A stretch of 8,318 nucleotides of DNA from an uncultured Ruminococcus sp. (GTDB lineage: Bacteria > Bacillota > Clostridia > Oscillospirales > Acutalibacteraceae): contig CAJOHT010000030.1 of assembly GCA_905234305.1 (NCBI GenBank), positions 1 to 8,318 of the forward strand. Direction: 5' to 3'. Under the pieces are notes generated by a model that saw only the letters and a list, made by a program, of their open reading frames with translations, was not told the DNA's origin and searched no databases. This document shows positions 5,077-8,318 of the stretch, in pieces. A program made the position numbers and the translations under genes. Numbering within the stretch: the stretch's first letter is position 1; each line of letters opens with the position of its first letter.

Positions 5077-5511
5077 ATGGATAAAAAAAATGAATATCTT
5101 ATCTCCGTAACAGGTATACAGGAGGTTGACGGAGATAAGGATAAAATTGAATTACAAACAATCGGAAGCTACCTTTTAAAGCCGAACCGCGCGTACATAG
5201 GCTATAAGGAATATGACGAGGATAATCCTTCGATATCATCAAACAACCTCATTAAGGTTGAGAGCGATAATCTTGTGACTATTATCCGCAACGGTCAGGT
5301 TGAAACTCGCCTTATACTCGAAAAGGGACGCCGTCATCTATGTCATTACAGAACGCCTGCGGGAAGTCTTATGATAGGCGTATCGACCGACACTATCAAT
5401 AACGAGCTTAACGAAAAAGGCGGCAAGCTCCACGTAAGCTATTCGCTTGATTTTAACAACGAGCTTATTTCTAATAACGAATTTTATATTGATATACAGG
5501 AAAAAGGATGA
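5077..5511 (+). CDS. DUF1934 family protein (YwiB-like)
   Basis: The 144-residue product begins MDKKNEYLISVTGIQEVDGD and shows the DUF1934 pattern: an early VTGIQ strand, IELQTIGSY (24-32), IGYKEYDED (41-49), then NLIKVESDNLVTIIRNG (57-73), HLCHYRTPAGSLMIGVSTDT (87-106) and a final LHVSYSLDFNNELISNNEFY strand pair. The family is a small beta-barrel resembling the calycin fold; its role is not established. In Bacillus subtilis ywiB also sits next to argS, so the neighbourhood is conserved and supports the call. The coding region overlaps the first possible argS ATG by three bases, and argS is probably translationally coupled to it. No membrane segment or catalytic motif is visible. Confidence 0.85.
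   Translation: MDKKNEYLISVTGIQEVDGDKDKIELQTIGSYLLKPNRAYIGYKEYDEDNPSISSNNLIKVESDNLVTIIRNGQVETRLILEKGRRHLCHYRTPAGSLMIGVSTDTINNELNEKGGKLHVSYSLDFNNELISNNEFYIDIQEKG
5501..5507 (+). promoter_or_regulatory. Ribosome binding site that fixes the argS start
   Basis: AAAAAGG ends directly before the ATG at 5508, which overlaps the DUF1934 stop, but it is nine bases before the ATG at 5517. The second ATG is therefore the better start, giving MNTLQKAKTQLKDAI. Confidence 0.6.
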
Positions 5512-5516
5512 TACTT

Positions 5517-7253
5517 ATGAATACATTACAAAAAGCTAAAACTCAGCTTAAGGACGCTATATCAAACGCTTTTAAAAAAGCTATGGACTCGGGCGCTTTA
5601 ATAAAAGCTGATATGCCCGAATTTATCATAGAAACACCTGCCGACCGTAAAAACGGCGACTTCGCCACTAACGCGGCTATGGCTGGCGCGAGAGTTTTTA
5701 AAACCGCTCCCGTTAAAATCGCTCAGGCTGTCGTATCAAATATCAAGCTCGAGGACACTTATTTTGACAGATGTGAGATCGCGGGGCCAGGGTTTATAAA
5801 TTTCTTCTACTCCGAAGATTTTTACGCCTCGGTACTCAAGGATGTTGAAGTCGAAAAAGAGAATTACGGTTCATCAGATTTCGGCGGTAACAAAAAAATA
5901 AACGTTGAATTTGTATCAGCTAACCCGACAGGTCCTATGCATATGGGAAACGCTCGAGGCGGAGCTTTGGGCGACTGCTTAGCCGCTGTGCTTAAAAAGG
6001 CAGGTTATAATTCTTACAGAGAATTTTACGTTAACGACGCGGGCAATCAGATCGAAAAATTCGCCTGCTCGCTGGAAGCAAGATATTTACAGCTTTATAA
6101 GGACGATATAGAATTCCCCGAGGACGGATATCAGGGTTCCGATATTACCGACCACGCTAAGGCTTACTCTGAGGAATTCGGCGATAAGCTCGTCGACGCA
6201 AGCCCCGAAGAACGCAAAAAAGCCCTCGTAGACTACGCGCTTCCCAAAAACATCGCTAAAATGCAGAGCGATATGGAAAAATATAAAATCTTCTATGATA
6301 AATGGTTCTTTGAGTCAACCCTTCACGACAGCGGCAAAGTTAAGGCAGTTGTCGACCTACTTACCGAAAAGGGTCTCACCTACGAAAAGGAAGGCGCTAT
6401 CTGGTATAAAAATAAAGAAGTATGCGAAAACATACTCCTTAACGAGGGCAAAACTCAGGATTATATCGATAAGCTCGAACTTAAGGACGACGTACTTATC
6501 CGCCAAAACGGAAATCCCACCTACTTCACCGCGGACATAGCGTATCACAAAGATAAATTCGACAGAGGTTTTGAAACCTGTATCGACATTTGGGGAGCCG
6601 ACCATCACGGTCACGTTATGAGAATGAAAGGCGCTATGGACGCTATAGGATATGACGGAAGCAAGCTCGTAGTAGTGCTTATGCAGCTCGTTAAGCTCGT
6701 ATCGGGCGGTCAGGTTGTAAAAATGAGCAAACGTACGGGTAAAGCTATTCAGCTCGGCGACCTGCTTGAAGAGGTTCCGGTTGACAGCGCGCGTTTCCTC
6801 TTTAACACGAGAGAAGCTAACACTCAGATGGATTTCGACCTCGATATAGCTGTTCAGAAGGATAATCAAAACCCCGTTTATTACGTTCAATACGCTCACG
6901 CCAGGATATGCAGTATTTTAAAAGCGCTCAAAAAAGACGGCATTGAGCCGAGGAGCTGCGGCTTTGACGAATTAAAGCTCCTTAATGCCGACGAAGAAAA
7001 AGAGCTTATTAATCATATCGCTTCGTTCGAGGAGGAGATAATCTCCGCCGCTAAGGAATACGACCCGACTAAAATCACCCGTTATGTCACCCAGACAGCG
7101 ACGCTGTTCCATAAATTCTATAACGCGTGCAGGGTAAAAAACGTCGATAACGACAGTCTTACGCAGGCAAGACTCGCGCTCTGCTTAGCAGTTAAAACAG
7201 TTATCAAAAACGTACTCGATATGTTCAATATCGAATGTCCCGAGAGTATGTAA
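5517..7253 (+). CDS. argS: Arginyl-tRNA synthetase
   Basis: A class I aminoacyl-tRNA synthetase that charges tRNA-Arg with arginine using ATP, and unusually needs the tRNA for arginine activation. The 578-residue product has normal length. The N-terminal additional domain (about 1-110) includes the GDFATNAAM segment. The catalytic core has VEFVSANPTGPMHMGNARGG, where HMGN (142-145) is the HIGH motif, then YREFYVNDAGNQIEKF, DIWGADHHGHVMRMKGAM and KMSKRTGKAIQL with KMSKR at 402-406. The C-terminal DALR anticodon-binding domain begins near YYVQYAHARICSILK and ends in LCLAVKTVIKNVLDMFNIECPESM. The product starts with the ATG at 5517, favoured by ribosome binding site spacing; an ATG at 5508 would add three residues. 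It is the last gene of murI-DUF1934-argS and is followed by a strong hairpin. Confidence 0.97.
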   Translation: MNTLQKAKTQLKDAISNAFKKAMDSGALIKADMPEFIIETPADRKNGDFATNAAMAGARVFKTAPVKIAQAVVSNIKLEDTYFDRCEIAGPGFINFFYSEDFYASVLKDVEVEKENYGSSDFGGNKKINVEFVSANPTGPMHMGNARGGALGDCLAAVLKKAGYNSYREFYVNDAGNQIEKFACSLEARYLQLYKDDIEFPEDGYQGSDITDHAKAYSEEFGDKLVDASPEERKKALVDYALPKNIAKMQSDMEKYKIFYDKWFFESTLHDSGKVKAVVDLLTEKGLTYEKEGAIWYKNKEVCENILLNEGKTQDYIDKLELKDDVLIRQNGNPTYFTADIAYHKDKFDRGFETCIDIWGADHHGHVMRMKGAMDAIGYDGSKLVVVLMQLVKLVSGGQVVKMSKRTGKAIQLGDLLEEVPVDSARFLFNTREANTQMDFDLDIAVQKDNQNPVYYVQYAHARICSILKALKKDGIEPRSCGFDELKLLNADEEKELINHIASFEEEIISAAKEYDPTKITRYVTQTATLFHKFYNACRVKNVDNDSLTQARLALCLAVKTVIKNVLDMFNIECPESM

Positions 7254-7319
7254 CAAAAAGCGTTTAGACGTACATCACGATTGTAGGTATCTATAAACAA
7301 ATTTAAAATAATATGCTGA

Positions 7320-7343
7320 CGGGCTGCCAAATTCGGCAGCCCG
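7320..7343. terminator. GC-rich hairpin between convergent argS and degV
   Basis: CGGGCTGCC (7320-7328), a six-base loop AAATTC, GGCAGCCCG (7335-7343): nine perfect pairs. The plus-strand tail is CAGTTTATGTAT and the minus-strand tail TCAGCATATTATTTT, both only moderately U-rich. Its place between convergent genes makes a shared bidirectional terminator likely. The rest of the 134-base gap is AT-rich and holds no gene. Confidence 0.75.
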
Positions 7344-7387
7344 CAGTTTATGTATAATGTATTATATAATTTACTAAATCCTGAATC

Positions 7388-8233
7388 TCATTTCCTTATA
7401 AAAAGAATTCCGAGGGTATTCGGTCCGCAATGGGAGGTTATTGTACAGCCCGCGGTTGTTTCGAGAATCTCATTAAATCCTGGATAAAGCTCGTTTATTT
7501 TAGCTCTTACATCATCAACCGTTTTGGGATCGCATTTAGTATGGGTAATAAAAATCCTGTTCTTTTCAATATCATCCCTGCCCTTTAAGCGGTCAACAAC
7601 ATAATCGATTATAACCTTATCAATTCTGCCGCGGTACTTTTTAGCGGAGATCATTTTTCCGTCGATAACCTCGATGCAAGGCTTAAGTTTAAGCAGGTTA
7701 GCGCCTAAAGCAGCAACCGATGAACAGCGTCCGCCCTTATGGAGATAGTCAATACTGTCTACTACGAAGCTCGCCTCAACCTTCTCGGTGAGTTTATCGC
7801 ACTCAGCCTTGATTTCTTCGGGAGTTTTACCCTGCGCTGCTAAATCAACTCCGTGGAGAACTACTAAGCCCTGACCTGTTGAAAGATTGCGCGAGTCAAT
7901 TACCTGAACATCTCCTACCTCCTCAGCCGCGATACAGGCAGTATGATAAGAGCTTGAAAAATCGCTGCTGATTGAAAAATGCACGATTGAATAGCCTTCT
8001 TTATGCCATTTATCAAAAAGCTCAATCAAATCGGTAAGGTTAGGAGCCGACGTTTTCGGGAGCGCGCCTGTCTTTTCAACGTGGGCGTAAATATCCTCGG
8101 GAACTACTTCTAATCCGTCTTTTTTTATATCATCGCCCATTGAAACATATAGCGGAAGAATATCTATATCATATTTTTTTATCAATTCAGGCGAAAGATC
8201 GCAAGTGCTGTCGGATGTAATCTTTATTTTCAT
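7388..8233 (-). CDS. DegV family (FakB-type) fatty-acid-binding protein
   Basis: DegV-family proteins bind a single fatty acid; the FakB members present it to the FakA kinase so that exogenous fatty acids can enter phospholipid synthesis. The 281-residue product has the family length and motifs in order: ITSDSTCDLSPEL (5-17), PKTSAPN (59-65), FSISSDFSSSYHTA (86-99), VIDSRNLSTGQG (111-122), DYLHKGGRCSS (162-172), and SHCGPNTLGILF (267-278). TSAP and the GGR segment correspond to the positions that hold the carboxylate head group in FakB structures. It is soluble and cytoplasmic. GGAGGT lies eight bases before the ATG. It is monocistronic within the window and convergent with argS. FakA is not nearby, so partner and ligand are unknown. 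Confidence 0.93.
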   Translation of the reverse strand: MKIKITSDSTCDLSPELIKKYDIDILPLYVSMGDDIKKDGLEVVPEDIYAHVEKTGALPKTSAPNLTDLIELFDKWHKEGYSIVHFSISSDFSSSYHTACIAAEEVGDVQVIDSRNLSTGQGLVVLHGVDLAAQGKTPEEIKAECDKLTEKVEASFVVDSIDYLHKGGRCSSVAALGANLLKLKPCIEVIDGKMISAKKYRGRIDKVIIDYVVDRLKGRDDIEKNRIFITHTKCDPKTVDDVRAKINELYPGFNEILETTAGCTITSHCGPNTLGILFIRK

Positions 8234-8259
8234 AATGCCTACCTCCTTCTATTTTGTTT

Positions 8260-8288
8260 ATCATAGCATACTTATAAGCATTAATCAA
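8260..8288 (-). promoter_or_regulatory. Sigma-A promoter of the degV gene
   Basis: TTGATT (8283-8288), 17 bases, TATGAT (8260-8265) on the minus strand, with TG one base before the -10 (TGC-TATGAT, extended -10). The predicted start is near 8253, about 20 bases before the ATG. The spacer contains the short palindrome CTTATAAG, which might be an operator but is too short to call. Confidence 0.72.
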
Positions 8289-8318
8289 TATTTTTTTCAT
8301 AAACCTCAGACTTACGAA

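Noticed and set aside
6357..6899. Minus-strand reading frame of 180 codons antisense to argS
   Set aside because: It is opposite the catalytic core of argS; the lack of stops is a by-product of argS codon usage.
1..8318. CRISPR array, mobile element, phage or defence system
   Set aside because: No repeated spacers, transposase, integrase, terminal inverted repeats or defence-gene motifs are visible; apart from one unknown gene the content is conserved housekeeping genes.

Overview
The window looks like a core chromosomal segment of a low-to-moderate GC Firmicute of the class Clostridia, probably Oscillospiraceae/Ruminococcaceae-like. The evidence is the gene order rpmG-secE-nusG-rplK-rplA-rplJ, strong GGAGG-type ribosome binding sites, near-consensus sigma-A promoters, an L10 leader of the Firmicutes attenuator type, and the murI-DUF1934(ywiB-like)-argS cluster. 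The taxon is inferred from gene content and style, not from a database match. I see no mobile element, phage gene, CRISPR array, tRNA or rRNA.

Layout, minus strand, right to left from about 3160 to 1: a strong promoter (TTGACT, 17 nt, TAAACT with an extended -10) starts a roughly 120-nt structured leader. It is followed by rpmG (ribosomal protein L33), secE (translocase subunit), nusG (transcription factor), rplK (L11), rplA (L1), an L10-type attenuator leader and rplJ (L10, cut by the window edge just before its C-terminus). This is the classic unit joining transcription elongation, protein export and the L11/L1/L10 ribosomal stalks. It shows several layers of likely feedback control: two separate copies of an L1-binding rRNA mimic, one in front of rplK and one in front of rplA; the L10 leader with a terminator and a mutually exclusive antiterminator; and a hairpin that overlaps the nusG ribosome binding site.

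Next on the minus strand (3250-4050) is a single gene for an uncharacterised 266-residue lysine-rich protein, with a perfect consensus promoter and its own terminator. It sits back to back with the plus-strand operon murI (glutamate racemase, peptidoglycan D-glutamate) - DUF1934/YwiB-like - argS (arginyl-tRNA synthetase). The last two genes of that operon are tightly packed. argS ends before a GC-rich hairpin at 7320-7343 shared with the convergent gene degV (DegV/FakB family fatty-acid-binding protein), which has its own promoter near the right edge.

Most of the window is ordinary housekeeping DNA. The points most worth a second look are the duplicated L1-site mimicry, the structured rpmG leader that I cannot assign to a known RNA family, the uncharacterised lysine-rich protein, and the Asn-to-Gly change next to the catalytic cysteine of MurI.
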